Positions 37,858-47,536 are shown, counted from the stretch's first letter. The stretch is 64,000 nt of DNA from DAIQNV01 sp036788215 (GCA_036788215.1 DAIQNV010000002.1:1-64000); one strand, 5' to 3'. Translations and numbers: made by a program. The notes: generated from the letters alone by a model not told the origin.

Positions 37858-38919
37858 ATGCTGAACACCACTGCACAGAACCGACCGAAACTCGATCGGG
37901 TCGCGAGCCGTTCGCGGTCGAACCGGGACAATCATCGGGGTGGCTTCACCCTCATCGAGCTGCTGGTGGTCATCGCGATCATCGCCCTGCTCATCGGCAT
38001 TCTTCTGCCCGCCCTGGGCAAGGCCCGCGAGTCGGGACGCGACGTGCTCTGCAAGAGCAACCAGCGCCAGCTCGTGACTTCCATGCTCACCTACGCCTTT
38101 GACTACAACGGCAAGTTCCCGCCCAACCTGGGCGACCCGACCTTCGTCGTCGACCCCGAGAACGGCAAGCGTCAGATGCGCTGGTTCGACGAGAACCGCT
38201 TGGGCAAGTACCTGCCGAACTTCGACACCTCTAACCTGCCGCCCGGCAACGCTCTCAACCGCAACGTCACCCTGGGCGGTGGCGTCATGGTCTGCCCGAG
38301 CCACCCCGATGGCGGACGCTCCTACTCCATGAACTACTGGGGTTCCTCCGTCGCTGAGATCGCTTCGCTCAACTTCTCGGCCGGCACCGCTCAGTTCGCG
38401 GCGCCGGGCACGGTCGCCTCGAACACCCGCACCTTCCGGATGGGCCGTGCCTTTGACAGCGCGACCGATTTCGGGAGCAGCATCGTCCTGATCGCGGAGT
38501 CCTGGGCCCCCTATGGCACCGAGGACGAGGATTCGACCTTCTCGCTGCAGGGCAAGATCACCTACTTCACCTCCGAGACGATCGGTGCTGCGGAACTCCC
38601 CGGGCGTCGCTTCGGCGCCGGCCAGGGCGTGAACCAGCGCCCGTTCGAGTGGGGCAATCGCCCGCCGAACGCGAACGCGGCGGAGTTCAAGGGCGGCAGC
38701 CTGCTCCCGACCAGCTATATCCCCTACTACCGCCACCCCAAGCAGCTCGACGACACCTACGCCCTCGATGGCGGAGCGAACATGGCCTTTGTGGATGGCC
38801 ACGTGTCCCAGTACGACGGGCGTGACCTCTTCGACCCGCAGACCGAGGCCAGCACCTACAAGGTGCTCTGGTCCCTGCTCGACCGCCAGCTCGAGCGTGA
38901 CCTGACCGACAACCCGTAA
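37858..38919 (+). CDS. prepilin-type N-terminal cleavage/methylation protein (type II pseudopilin-like)
   Basis: 353 residues. GGFTLIELLVVIAIIALLIGILLPAL is the prepilin leader and hydrophobic helix, preceded by about 30 polar residues; cleavage would be between Gly and Phe. The remainder is globular, with a CPSHPDGGRSYSMNYWG segment and, near the C-terminus, GGANMAFVDGHV, the FxDGH ending typical of the large planctomycete family of pseudopilin-like proteins. Its role is not established; in this setting it may display or assemble a surface structure for polymer binding. First gene of a unit with the LacI regulator (73 bases on) and preceded by the operator motif. Confidence 0.88.
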   Translation: MLNTTAQNRPKLDRVASRSRSNRDNHRGGFTLIELLVVIAIIALLIGILLPALGKARESGRDVLCKSNQRQLVTSMLTYAFDYNGKFPPNLGDPTFVVDPENGKRQMRWFDENRLGKYLPNFDTSNLPPGNALNRNVTLGGGVMVCPSHPDGGRSYSMNYWGSSVAEIASLNFSAGTAQFAAPGTVASNTRTFRMGRAFDSATDFGSSIVLIAESWAPYGTEDEDSTFSLQGKITYFTSETIGAAELPGRRFGAGQGVNQRPFEWGNRPPNANAAEFKGGSLLPTSYIPYYRHPKQLDDTYALDGGANMAFVDGHVSQYDGRDLFDPQTEASTYKVLWSLLDRQLERDLTDNP

Positions 38920-38992
38920 ACTCGGTCGCCAGGCGATCGCGGACGGGTCGTGGTTCGGTGTGCGGTGTGGGTGCGTAGCGAAGGAGTCGACG

Positions 38993-40045
38993 ATGGCCTC
39001 GGTCAGAAAGCTCGCGGACAAGCTCGGGGTCTCGGTCGCCACCGTCTCCAGGGCCCTCAACAACCACCCCGACGTCTCGGAGAAGACCAAGCAGCGGGTC
39101 CTCGAGGCGGCGCGGTCCGTGGGCTACGTCCCCAGCGTCGGCAAGCGCCCGACCAATGTCCTGGGCCTCATCTACCCGGGCGAGGCGGTCGAGATCGAGT
39201 TCGGGGGCTTCGAGTCCGCCATGCTCAGCGGCATCCTCCGCGGAGCCAACGAGCGAGGCTACGACCTCACCATCATCGCCCTCGGGCGTGACCTGCACGT
39301 CTCCGAGGACTTCACCCAACTCTTCCACCGCAAGGGCGTCCGCGCCGCCATCGTTCGAGGCATCGACACCTCGCAGCAGCTCGCGGAGCGGATCACGGGA
39401 GAGGGCTTCCCGTGCGTGCTCCTTGCCGACCGCTCGGAAGACACCGCGGTGAGCTACATCGACTCGCAGAGCCGGGCGACGACCAGGCGGGCGGTCGACC
39501 ACCTCATCGGGCTGGGCCACACGCGCATCGGGCTGGCGATCCACAACATCCTCGACTCCGACCACATCGACCGCGAGCGAGGCTATGCGGAGGCCCTTGA
39601 AGCGGCGGGCATCCAGCGGGAAGAGTCTCTCACCGTCCGCGCCCCCGCCAACAACCGGGGCGGGGCGATGATGCTCGACCGCCTGCTCGAGCTGGACGAG
39701 CCCCCCACCGCCATCTTCTTCACCAACCCGATGTCGACCGTTGGCTCGCTCCACCGCTGCCTGCAGCTCGGCGTCCGCGTCCCCCAGGACCTGTCGGTCA
39801 TTGGGGTGGACGACGCCGAGGTGCGCCTGCAGAGCTACCCCGCGTTCAGCGCGGTCTGCCAGGACGCGACCCGCATGGGGCTCGAAGCCTCCCGCCATCT
39901 CATCCGCAGGCTGGAGGGCGAGTCGGACGACACGCCCATCCGACTCCTGCACGAGACCACTTTCAACCTGCACGACAGCACGGGACTGAAGCCCATGACG
40001 AGGCTCCACCTCGACAAGCAGCGGCAGCTCGTGCGTGTGACCTGA
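38993..40045 (+). CDS. LacI-family transcriptional regulator
   Basis: 350 residues. The helix-turn-helix SVRKLADKLGVSVATVSRALNNHPDVSEKTKQRVL (about 3-37) and hinge GYVPS are classical; the sugar-binding core has VLGLIYPG, HLIGLGHTRIGLA and VPQDLSVIGVDDAE. ATG 38993 follows AAGGAG at six bases. It lies between the prepilin gene and the phosphorylase-like gene and downstream of the operator at 37788-37800, so it probably controls its own unit and the GH genes. Effector likely a gluco-oligosaccharide or its breakdown product. Confidence 0.95.
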   Translation: MASVRKLADKLGVSVATVSRALNNHPDVSEKTKQRVLEAARSVGYVPSVGKRPTNVLGLIYPGEAVEIEFGGFESAMLSGILRGANERGYDLTIIALGRDLHVSEDFTQLFHRKGVRAAIVRGIDTSQQLAERITGEGFPCVLLADRSEDTAVSYIDSQSRATTRRAVDHLIGLGHTRIGLAIHNILDSDHIDRERGYAEALEAAGIQREESLTVRAPANNRGGAMMLDRLLELDEPPTAIFFTNPMSTVGSLHRCLQLGVRVPQDLSVIGVDDAEVRLQSYPAFSAVCQDATRMGLEASRHLIRRLEGESDDTPIRLLHETTFNLHDSTGLKPMTRLHLDKQRQLVRVT

Positions 40046-40085
40046 CGCGCACCCGGCGCGTCGGATCGGACCGACGAGGACAGCC

Positions 40086-43000
40086 ATGACACCAGCGACC
40101 GTGGGCAACCACCCCCACACCACGAAGACGACGACGCGGACCGCCGCGGCGCCGAAGGACGGCCCCGTGGACGGCCCCGCCGACGGACGGTTCTCGGTCT
40201 TCGAGAACGCCCCCGCCTACATCATCGACGGCGCGGAGAACATGCCTCCGTTCCTGTCGACCGTGGTCACGGACGCCGACCTTTGGCTGTACGTCTCCTC
40301 GTCGGGTGCCCTGACCGCGGGGCGGGGCTCGGCGGATCGCAGCCTCTTCCACTACGAGACCGACGACCGGCTTCATCGCATGGGGGGCCTGACCGGGCCG
40401 GTCACGCGGATCACGGTCGATGGCGAGCGGGCCTGGCTCCCGCTCGACCCGCGCGGGGCTGCCGAGGGCTGCACGCGCCGCATCATGCGGGGCGACCAGG
40501 CCTCGTTCGTCGCCTTCGAGGAGCACCACCCCGCGCTCGGGCTCACCTTTCGGCAGGGGTGGTGGCTGAGCGAAACGCACGGCATCGTCCGTCGCTGCTG
40601 GCTCGAGCGTGACGCGGGCCAGCCGCCGGTCGAGATCGAGCTGGTCGATGGCCTGATGAACCTCATCCCCGCAGGCATCCCGGTCGAGCTGCAGCGCTTC
40701 GCCAGCACGCTGGCCGACGCCTACACGCGGTGCGAGCTGGACGATGACTCGGGGCTGGCGATCTACGCCCTCGAATCCCGCATCACGGACCGCGCCGAGC
40801 CCGAGGAGCCCCTGACCGCCAATGCGGTCTGGCACGCCGGGCTGGAGGGGGCGGAGGTGTTCCTCGACGAGGAGGCCTGGTGGCGGTGCCTCCGCGGCGC
40901 GGAAACGCCCGAGCCCGTGAGCCTGACGACGGGCCGGCGCGGCGCGTACCTCTGCAAGGCCCGCGTCCGCGTCGGTGCTGACGAGCCGGCCCACTGGGCG
41001 ATCGTGGGCGATGTCGACCTCGACCACGCCCGCATCGAGACGCTGCGGGCCCGGCTCCGGTCGGCACCGACGACGCCGGACGAACTCGCGGGCGCGATCC
41101 ACGCGGACACGGGTCGCCTGACGCGTCTGCTCGACAACGCCGACGCCTCGCAGTGCAGCGCCGACCCGGCGCAGATCGCGTACCACCGCTGCAACACGCT
41201 CTTCAACGCGATGCGGGGCGGGGTGCCGGTCGACGGGTACCGCGTCGACCCGGTCGACTTCGCCCGCTTCCTGGAGCGACGCAACACGATCGCCTCGGAG
41301 TCGGCCCGCGGGATGCTCGCCTCCCTGGGTGCCGAGCCCACGATCCAGGACCTGCAGGAAGCGGCCCGGGAGACCGGCGACCTCGACCTGATGCGCCTGT
41401 GCGCCGAGTACATGCCCCTGACCTTCGGCCGGCGCCACGGGGACCCGAGCCGCCCGTGGAACGCGTTCAGCGTCCGCGTCCGCAACGACAAGGGCGAGCG
41501 CGTCTGCGGCTACGAGGGCAACTGGCGGGACATCTTCCAGAACTGGGAGGGGCTCTGCCTCGCGTACCCCGACCTGCTCCCGGGCGTGGTCTCGATCTTC
41601 CTGAACGCGTCGACCGCGGACGGGTTCAACCCCTATCGCCTGACGCACAACGGGATCGACTGGGAGTGCCCTGATCCCCATAACCCCTGGGCCAACATCG
41701 GCTACTGGGGCGATCATCAGATCGTCTACCTGCTGCGCCTGCTCGAGCGCCTGCACGCCTGGCGCCCCGGCATGCTCGAGACGGCGCTCGACCGGCCCGC
41801 CTTCGCGTACGCGAATGTGCCCTACCGTATCCGCTCCTTCGACGAGATCAAGGCCGACCCGAAGGGCACGATCGCGTTTGACACGGAACTCGACCGCGAG
41901 ATCAAGCTGCGCGAGCGGGACTATGGCTCCGACGCCCGTCTGCTGGCGGGAACGGACGGGCGGGTGATCCACGTCACCCTGCTCGAGAAGCTGCTGGTGC
42001 CGGCGCTCGCGAAGATCAGCAACATCGTCCCCGGGGGCGGCGTCTGGATGAACACCCAGCGCCCCGAGTGGAACGACGCGAACAACGCGCTCGCCGGCAA
42101 CGGCGTCTCGATGGTCACGCTCATGCACCTCCGGCGGTACACGGAGTTCTGCATCAATCTGCTGAGTGAGCACGACCACGGATCGATCACGCTGACCTCC
42201 GAGGTCGCGTCCTGGTGCGACCGCGTGCTCAAGGTGCTCGTCGAGTACCTCGAGCACACGCAGAGCGGCTGGGTGATGGACGACGCGGAGCGTTGGACCG
42301 TGACGACCGCCCTCGGACGGGCCTTCGAGCGGTACCGCGCCTCTCTCTACGACGCCGGCATCGGCCCGCGCCGCGAGTACCCCACCCGCGTGGTCACCGA
42401 CCTCTTCCGGCTCGCCCGCCACTACTGCGACCACGCCATCCAGGCGGCGGAACGCGAGGACGGGCTCTTCCACAGCTATGGCGTCCTGGAGCGTCCCGAC
42501 GGGAAGCGGGCGTCCGTCCGCTGGCAGCCCGAGATGCTCGAGGGACAGGTCGCGGCGCTCAGCTCCGGCCGGCTGACGGGCGAGCGGGCAGCCGATCTCG
42601 TCGACTCCATGCTCGACAGCGGGCTCTTCCGCCCGGATCTGCAGACCTTCCTGCTGGCGCCGGTGCGGGAGCGTGCGTCGTTCCTCGATCGCAACATCGT
42701 CCCTGCGGAGCACGCGCCGGAGGATTCGCTGCTCGCCAGACTCGCGGACACCCGGGCCGAATCGATCGCCCGGCGCGACAGCGCGGGGCGAGTGCGCTTC
42801 GGCCCGGCGATGAACACCGAGCGGGACCTCCGCGCCGCCCTCGAGCGGCTCGCCCGGCGCGAGGGGTGGCACGCGCCCGTGACCTCAGGACGCGACTCCG
42901 TCCTGGCAGCGTACGAGGCGACCTTTCACCACTCGCTCAGCATGGGCCGGGCCGAGCAGATGCACAAGTACGAGGGCATCGGCTGCGTCTACTGGCACAT

Positions 43001-43604
43001 GGTGTCCAAGCTGCTCGTCGCGGTGCAGGAGAGCGCATTCGACGCGCTCGACCAGGCCGAGCCCCAGATCACGATCGATCGGCTCCGTTGCGCGTACCAC
43101 CGGGTCCGCGACGGCATCGGCTTCAACCACGCGCCGCGCGACTTCGGGGGCTTCCCCTTCGAGCCCTACTCGCACTCCCCCCTGCACATCGGTGCCCAGC
43201 AGCCCGGCATGACCGGGCAGGCCAAGGAAGGGCTGATCGCCCGCATGGGCGAGCTCGGCGTCCGCGTCCGCGCGGGCGAGATCCGGCTCGACCCGGTGCT
43301 CCTGCGCCGGGACGAGCTGGTCGACCAGCCGGCGGTCTGGCGGTTCATCGACGCGACCGGGGACCAGCGGGCCATCGAGCTCCTGCCGGGCGAGATCGGC
43401 TTCACCGTCTGCGGGACCCCGTTCGTCCTCATGGTGAACGGCACGCCGGGCGTCGAGATCCGCCTCCGCGACGGCGGGGAGCACACCTCGGACGGGCTCA
43501 CGATCCCGAGCGAGTACACCACCGAGATCGCAAGGCGTTCGGGCCGGGTCGAGGTCGTCCGGGCCATCGTGCCCGAAGCGATGCTGTACAACCCCGAGGC
43601 CTGA
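40086..43604 (+). CDS. very large (alpha/alpha)6-barrel glycoside phosphorylase-like protein
   Basis: 1172 residues without signal peptide, so cytoplasmic. An N-terminal beta-rich region (about 35-350) is followed by a helical barrel containing FQNWEGLCLAYPDLLPG, GYWGDHQIVYLLRLLE and RPEWNDANNALAGNGVSM. The EWNDAN segment (Asp664) matches the place of the catalytic Asp in GH94-type phosphorylases (DWND), and the overall length and motifs agree with the GH149 and GH161 beta-1,3-glucan phosphorylases rather than with 800-residue GH94 enzymes. I recognise the family only by analogy; a glucan hydrolase is the alternative. It would split imported laminari-oligosaccharides with phosphate to glucose 1-phosphate. 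40 bases after the LacI gene, same operon. Confidence 0.6.
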   Translation: MTPATVGNHPHTTKTTTRTAAAPKDGPVDGPADGRFSVFENAPAYIIDGAENMPPFLSTVVTDADLWLYVSSSGALTAGRGSADRSLFHYETDDRLHRMGGLTGPVTRITVDGERAWLPLDPRGAAEGCTRRIMRGDQASFVAFEEHHPALGLTFRQGWWLSETHGIVRRCWLERDAGQPPVEIELVDGLMNLIPAGIPVELQRFASTLADAYTRCELDDDSGLAIYALESRITDRAEPEEPLTANAVWHAGLEGAEVFLDEEAWWRCLRGAETPEPVSLTTGRRGAYLCKARVRVGADEPAHWAIVGDVDLDHARIETLRARLRSAPTTPDELAGAIHADTGRLTRLLDNADASQCSADPAQIAYHRCNTLFNAMRGGVPVDGYRVDPVDFARFLERRNTIASESARGMLASLGAEPTIQDLQEAARETGDLDLMRLCAEYMPLTFGRRHGDPSRPWNAFSVRVRNDKGERVCGYEGNWRDIFQNWEGLCLAYPDLLPGVVSIFLNASTADGFNPYRLTHNGIDWECPDPHNPWANIGYWGDHQIVYLLRLLERLHAWRPGMLETALDRPAFAYANVPYRIRSFDEIKADPKGTIAFDTELDREIKLRERDYGSDARLLAGTDGRVIHVTLLEKLLVPALAKISNIVPGGGVWMNTQRPEWNDANNALAGNGVSMVTLMHLRRYTEFCINLLSEHDHGSITLTSEVASWCDRVLKVLVEYLEHTQSGWVMDDAERWTVTTALGRAFERYRASLYDAGIGPRREYPTRVVTDLFRLARHYCDHAIQAAEREDGLFHSYGVLERPDGKRASVRWQPEMLEGQVAALSSGRLTGERAADLVDSMLDSGLFRPDLQTFLLAPVRERASFLDRNIVPAEHAPEDSLLARLADTRAESIARRDSAGRVRFGPAMNTERDLRAALERLARREGWHAPVTSGRDSVLAAYEATFHHSLSMGRAEQMHKYEGIGCVYWHMVSKLLVAVQESAFDALDQAEPQITIDRLRCAYHRVRDGIGFNHAPRDFGGFPFEPYSHSPLHIGAQQPGMTGQAKEGLIARMGELGVRVRAGEIRLDPVLLRRDELVDQPAVWRFIDATGDQRAIELLPGEIGFTVCGTPFVLMVNGTPGVEIRLRDGGEHTSDGLTIPSEYTTEIARRSGRVEVVRAIVPEAMLYNPEA

Positions 43605-43723
43605 TCGTCGTCCCCCGACGACGGGGGAGGGGTGATCGCCCCGCCCCGCTCCGGTCCCGTCCCCTTCCACACGGACCGGTCCACCGAGGGCGCCATCAAG
43701 CGCCGGAGTGATGGCGTCGATAC

Positions 43724-43749
43724 CCGACCGAGAACCCCCTCGGTCGGAG
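43724..43749 (+). promoter_or_regulatory. hairpin covering the ribosome binding site of the radical SAM gene
   Basis: CCGACCGAG (43724-43732), six-base loop, CTCGGTCGG (43739-43747): a perfect 9-bp stem. The last two G of the stem are the first two of the GGAG ribosome site (43746-43749), six bases before ATG 43756. Folding would reduce translation; a regulatory role is inference. Confidence 0.5.
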
Positions 43750-43755
43750 ACCCCG

Positions 43756-45114
43756 ATGACCACCATCCCGCTCCCGCAGGCCTTCCCCGCCGCGTCCCCG
43801 ATGCCCAAGCAGAAGGAGACGACGGTCGGGAACTACTTCGTCGCCAACTACCCGCCTTTCGGCCATTGGCGCACCGACCGCATCAACGCCTTCCACGAGG
43901 CGCTCGACCACGACCCCTCGCCCGGGAACGAGCTGGGCGTGTACGCGCACATCCCGTTCTGCCGCAAGCGGTGCCACTTCTGCTATTTCCGGGTGTACAC
44001 GGACAAGAACTCGTCGGAGATCCGGCGGTACCTCGACGCGATGGTCACCGAGCTCAAGGCGGTCGCAGGGCGGAGGTTCGTGGGCGGGCGCACGCCCAGC
44101 TTCGTCTACTTCGGGGGCGGCACGCCGAGCTATCTCTCGCCCGCGCAGTTCGACGATCTGACGCGGGAGATGAAGGCGGTCCTCCCGTGGGACGACGCCC
44201 GCGAGATCACGCTCGAAGCCGAGCCCGGCACGCTGAATCAGAAGAAGCTCGAGGCGATCCGCCGCATGGGCGTCACCCGCCTGAGCCTGGGCATCGAGCA
44301 CTTCGATGACCGCCTGCTGGAACTGAACGGGCGGGCCCACCGGAGCAAGCAGACCCTCGCGGCCTACGAGGCGGCCAGGGGCGTGGGGTTCCCCGAGATC
44401 AACGTCGACCTCATCGCCGGCATGCTCGACGAGACCGACGAGGCGTGGCAGGACACGGTCCGCCGGACCATCGATCTGGAGCCCGACACCGTCACCATCT
44501 ACCAGATGGAGGTGCCCTACAACACGACGATCTACCAGCGCATGAAGGAGGAGGGCTCGCTCATCGCCCCGGTCGCCGACTGGGAGACCAAGCGTCGCTG
44601 GGTCAACGAGGCCTTCGCCGAGTTCGTCTCTGCGGGCTATACCGTGACGAGCGCCACCACCGTCGTGAAGGACCCCGCGCGGAACCGCTTTGTGTATCGC
44701 AACGGGCTCTTCAACGGGTCGGACATCCTGTCCGTCGGCGTCTCCGCCTTCGGGCACATCAACGGCGTCAACTACCAGAACGAGCACGATTTCAACCCCT
44801 ACATCGACGCGGTGCACCAGCGCGGGGGCCTGCCCACCCATCGGGCGTACCCGCTCACGTTCGAGGAACGCTACATCCGTGAGTTCGCGCTCCAGCTCAA
44901 GGCCGGGCGGGTGCTGGCCCTCCCGTTCGCGCAGAAGTTCGGCGAGAATCCGCGCCACCGCTTCGCCTCGGCGCTGCAGATCATCGATGGCATGGGCATG
45001 CTCGCCCGCGCGGATGACGAGGTCATCGAGGTCACCCGCGAGGGGCTGCTGCAGATCGACCGCCTGCTCTTCGAGTTCTTCCGCCCCGAGCACCGGCACG
45101 GGCGCTTCGCATGA
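43756..45114 (+). CDS. HemN-like radical SAM protein
   Basis: 452 residues. CRKRCHFCYF (Cys69, Cys73, Cys76) is the CxxxCxxC site for the 4Fe-4S cluster; VYFGGGTPSYL and the LEAEPGTL segment bind S-adenosylmethionine as in coproporphyrinogen III oxidase (HemN/HemW). The C-terminal half resembles HemN-type enzymes, but NYFVANYPPFGHW at the N-terminus and the setting with an HpaB-type hydroxylase point to a paralogue with another job. Such paralogues include methyltransferases and haem-handling proteins. Start 43756 has GGAG six bases upstream. Its stop overlaps the next start by four bases, so the two are coupled. Confidence 0.82.
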   Translation: MTTIPLPQAFPAASPMPKQKETTVGNYFVANYPPFGHWRTDRINAFHEALDHDPSPGNELGVYAHIPFCRKRCHFCYFRVYTDKNSSEIRRYLDAMVTELKAVAGRRFVGGRTPSFVYFGGGTPSYLSPAQFDDLTREMKAVLPWDDAREITLEAEPGTLNQKKLEAIRRMGVTRLSLGIEHFDDRLLELNGRAHRSKQTLAAYEAARGVGFPEINVDLIAGMLDETDEAWQDTVRRTIDLEPDTVTIYQMEVPYNTTIYQRMKEEGSLIAPVADWETKRRWVNEAFAEFVSAGYTVTSATTVVKDPARNRFVYRNGLFNGSDILSVGVSAFGHINGVNYQNEHDFNPYIDAVHQRGGLPTHRAYPLTFEERYIREFALQLKAGRVLALPFAQKFGENPRHRFASALQIIDGMGMLARADDEVIEVTREGLLQIDRLLFEFFRPEHRHGRFA

Positions 45115-46670
45115 GCCCCGCCTCGCTCGAAGCCCGGGCCACGACCGGCCTCGCGACGCTCCCCACGGGCGCCGACTACATCGCCTCGCTCGACGACGAC
45201 CGCGCCGTCTATCTCGACGGCGCCCGCGTGCGGGACATCGCCCATCACCCGGCGTTCCGCAACAGCGTCCGCTCCATCGCCCGCCTCTACGACGCCCTGC
45301 ACGAGCCCGCGGGCGACGGGCTCACCGTGCCCTGCGACGCCGATCCGAGCCAACGCACCCACGCCTTCTTTCGCGCCGCACGCTGCGCCGACGACCTTCG
45401 GGACGCCCAGCGGGCGATCGCCGCCTGGGCCCGCCTCACCTATGGCTGGATGGGCCGCACGCCCGATTACAAGGCCTCCCTGACGACCACCCTCGGCGCC
45501 AACGCCGACTTCTTCGGCCCGTACGCGGACAACGCCCGTCGCTGGTACAGCCACGCCCAGGGGCACCTCCCCTTCCTGGGCCACGCGGTCGTCAACCCTC
45601 CGATCGACCGCCACCTGCCCGTCGAAGAGACCGGCGATACCGCGGTCCGCGTGGTCCGCGAGACCGACGCGGGGATCATCGTCTCGGGCGCGAAGGTCGT
45701 TGCCACCTCCGCCGCCATCGCCAATCACTGCTTCATCGGCCAGACACCCAACACCGCCTCCGACGACCCCGCCATGGCGGTCTCGTTCATCGCCAGGCTC
45801 GACACGCCGGGCATCGCACTGATCTGCCGCAACTCCTACGAACTGGCCTCCCGCTCCGCCTTCGAGTCACCCCTCGCCTCCCGGTTCGACGAGAACGACG
45901 CGATCATCACCTTCAACGAGGCCCTCATCCCGTGGGAGGATGTCCTCATCCACCGCGATCCCGAGCGCGTCGCCCAGTTCTTCCCGCGCTCCGGCTTCGT
46001 CAACCAGTTCCTCTTCCATGGGTGTACCCGCCTGGCGGTCAAGCTCGACTTCATCGCGGGCCTGCTCGCCAAGGCGCTCCGTATCACCGGGGGCCACACC
46101 GCCCGGGGCAAGCGAGCCCTGCTGGGCGAGGTCATCGCCCACAGGCACGCCTTCTGGTCGCTCTCGAACGCCATGGCCTCGAGCCCCGATCCCTGGGCCA
46201 ACGGGCACGTGCTGCCGAATCACGACGCCGCGCTCGCCTACTGCGTCCTTGCGCCCGACGCCTACCCCCGCGTCCGCGCCATCGTGCAGCAGATCGTCGC
46301 CTCGGGACTCATCTACCTGCCCGCGTCCGCCGCGGATCTCGACCACCCGGAGACCGCCCCGCTGCTCGCCCGCTACGCCCGGGGCTCCGAGAACACCGAC
46401 CACCGCGAACGCACGAAGATCATGAAACTCCTCTGGGACGCGGTCGGCACCGAGTTCGCAGGCCGCCACGAGCTCTACGAGCGGAACTACGCCGGGGGCT
46501 GGGAGTGCACCCGCCTCATGGTCGAGGCCTCCGCGAGGGGGCGCCGCAAACTCGACGCCATGGAAGCACTCGTCGACCGGTGCCTCGCGGACTACGACGA
46601 ACAGGGCTGGACCACCGACACCTGGATTTCTCCGACATCGCCCGAAAGCATCCCCATCGACGCTGCCTGA
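45111..46670 (+). CDS. 4-hydroxyphenylacetate 3-hydroxylase (HpaB)-family flavin-dependent monooxygenase
   Basis: 519 residues, the length of HpaB. The segment RLTYGWMGRTPDYKASL is the family's substrate/flavin region, HPPFLGHAVVNPPIDR-like residues (about 145-165) follow, then VSGAKVVATSAAIANHCFIGQ, and the C-terminal acyl-CoA-dehydrogenase-like helices with HRERTKIMKLLWDAVGTEFAGR. These enzymes add an ortho hydroxyl to phenols such as 4-hydroxyphenylacetate or p-coumarate, using FADH2 from a separate reductase (not seen here). Start ATG 45111 overlaps the radical SAM stop, and its own TGA overlaps the next ATG, so three genes are coupled. Confidence 0.9.
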   Translation: MSPASLEARATTGLATLPTGADYIASLDDDRAVYLDGARVRDIAHHPAFRNSVRSIARLYDALHEPAGDGLTVPCDADPSQRTHAFFRAARCADDLRDAQRAIAAWARLTYGWMGRTPDYKASLTTTLGANADFFGPYADNARRWYSHAQGHLPFLGHAVVNPPIDRHLPVEETGDTAVRVVRETDAGIIVSGAKVVATSAAIANHCFIGQTPNTASDDPAMAVSFIARLDTPGIALICRNSYELASRSAFESPLASRFDENDAIITFNEALIPWEDVLIHRDPERVAQFFPRSGFVNQFLFHGCTRLAVKLDFIAGLLAKALRITGGHTARGKRALLGEVIAHRHAFWSLSNAMASSPDPWANGHVLPNHDAALAYCVLAPDAYPRVRAIVQQIVASGLIYLPASAADLDHPETAPLLARYARGSENTDHRERTKIMKLLWDAVGTEFAGRHELYERNYAGGWECTRLMVEASARGRRKLDAMEALVDRCLADYDEQGWTTDTWISPTSPESIPIDAA

Positions 46671-47305
46671 TGAACCCCCACCACGCCCGCCTGCGCGACC
46701 GCCTCTACGACACCTTCCGGGGCCGCCCCACACCCCTGCTCTGCGCCGACGAGTACACCATCCCCGGCGCGTCCCTCTGGTCCGGGGCGCGTCTGTGGGT
46801 CAACGCGCTGCGGGTCCACGATCTCGGGCCGGGCGACCGCGTCCTGCTCGCGCTGCCCCGCACGCCCGCCTCGGTGATGGCGACGCTCGCCTGCTGGTGG
46901 GAGGGGCTCACCGTCTGCCCCGCCGACGCCTTCGACCCGGCCCAACTCGCCACGCTCGACGCTGCCCTCGCCCTCGCCGACGCCGACCACCCGAGCGTCC
47001 TCCGGCGGGCCCGCGACGAGCACCCCGCCCCGGGCCCGGTCACGCTCCGTCTTGCCCGCACGCCCCGCACGCCCGAGGTCGCTCTCCTCCTCCCCGACAG
47101 CGGGCCCGTTCCCTTCCAGACCATCGCCGATCTGGGCGCCCGCGCCGTCACGAGCATCGAGCCCTTCGAACTCCGCGAACCCTGGGACACCCACGACGGC
47201 TTGCTCGCGGACGATCGCGGGCTCTGGCCGATCCTCTTTGCGGGCGCCATCGTGCGGGTTGCCTACGCCGGTCGTCCGATCACGCCACTCGCCCGCGCCG
47301 CCTGA
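46670..47305 (+). CDS. short protein resembling the N-terminal part of an adenylate-forming (AMP-binding) ligase
   Basis: 211 residues, whereas full ligases have about 500. LWSGARLWVNALRVHDLGPGDRVLLALPRT and ATLACWWEGLTVCPAD match the first subdomain of acyl-CoA synthetases (the xGxxxGDRVxxxLP pattern). The ATP-binding P-loop (TSGTTG-type) and later motifs are absent, so it can hardly be an active ligase alone. Either a truncated remnant or a partner/scaffold protein. Ligases of the 4-coumarate:CoA type accompany photoactive yellow protein in other bacteria, and a PYP-like gene lies 560 bases on, which makes this resemblance notable. Start ATG overlaps the preceding TGA. Confidence 0.6.
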   Translation: MNPHHARLRDRLYDTFRGRPTPLLCADEYTIPGASLWSGARLWVNALRVHDLGPGDRVLLALPRTPASVMATLACWWEGLTVCPADAFDPAQLATLDAALALADADHPSVLRRARDEHPAPGPVTLRLARTPRTPEVALLLPDSGPVPFQTIADLGARAVTSIEPFELREPWDTHDGLLADDRGLWPILFAGAIVRVAYAGRPITPLARAA

Positions 47306-47536
47306 GGGGGTATCCACCCGGCTCCGCTCCGGGGATCGTCTGCGCCAGACGATGAACTCCCTCGCCCCGAGCGTCCTCCCGCGACGGTGTCCTCCACTGC
47401 ATCTCAAGCACCACCGGGGCTTCTCCGATTTCTCATCTGCACGCAAGGCCCGACGCCCGCCGACTCACGCGGGGCCGCGGCCGGGAGTCGGGTGCTGCAC
47501 CCGGTGTTGTCCGTCCTCTCGAAAGGAAGCCAGATC

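Noticed and set aside
43605..43640. possible terminator CGTCGT-CCCCC-GACGACG after the phosphorylase-like gene
   Set aside because: Stem is short and no U-run follows; not listed as a terminator.
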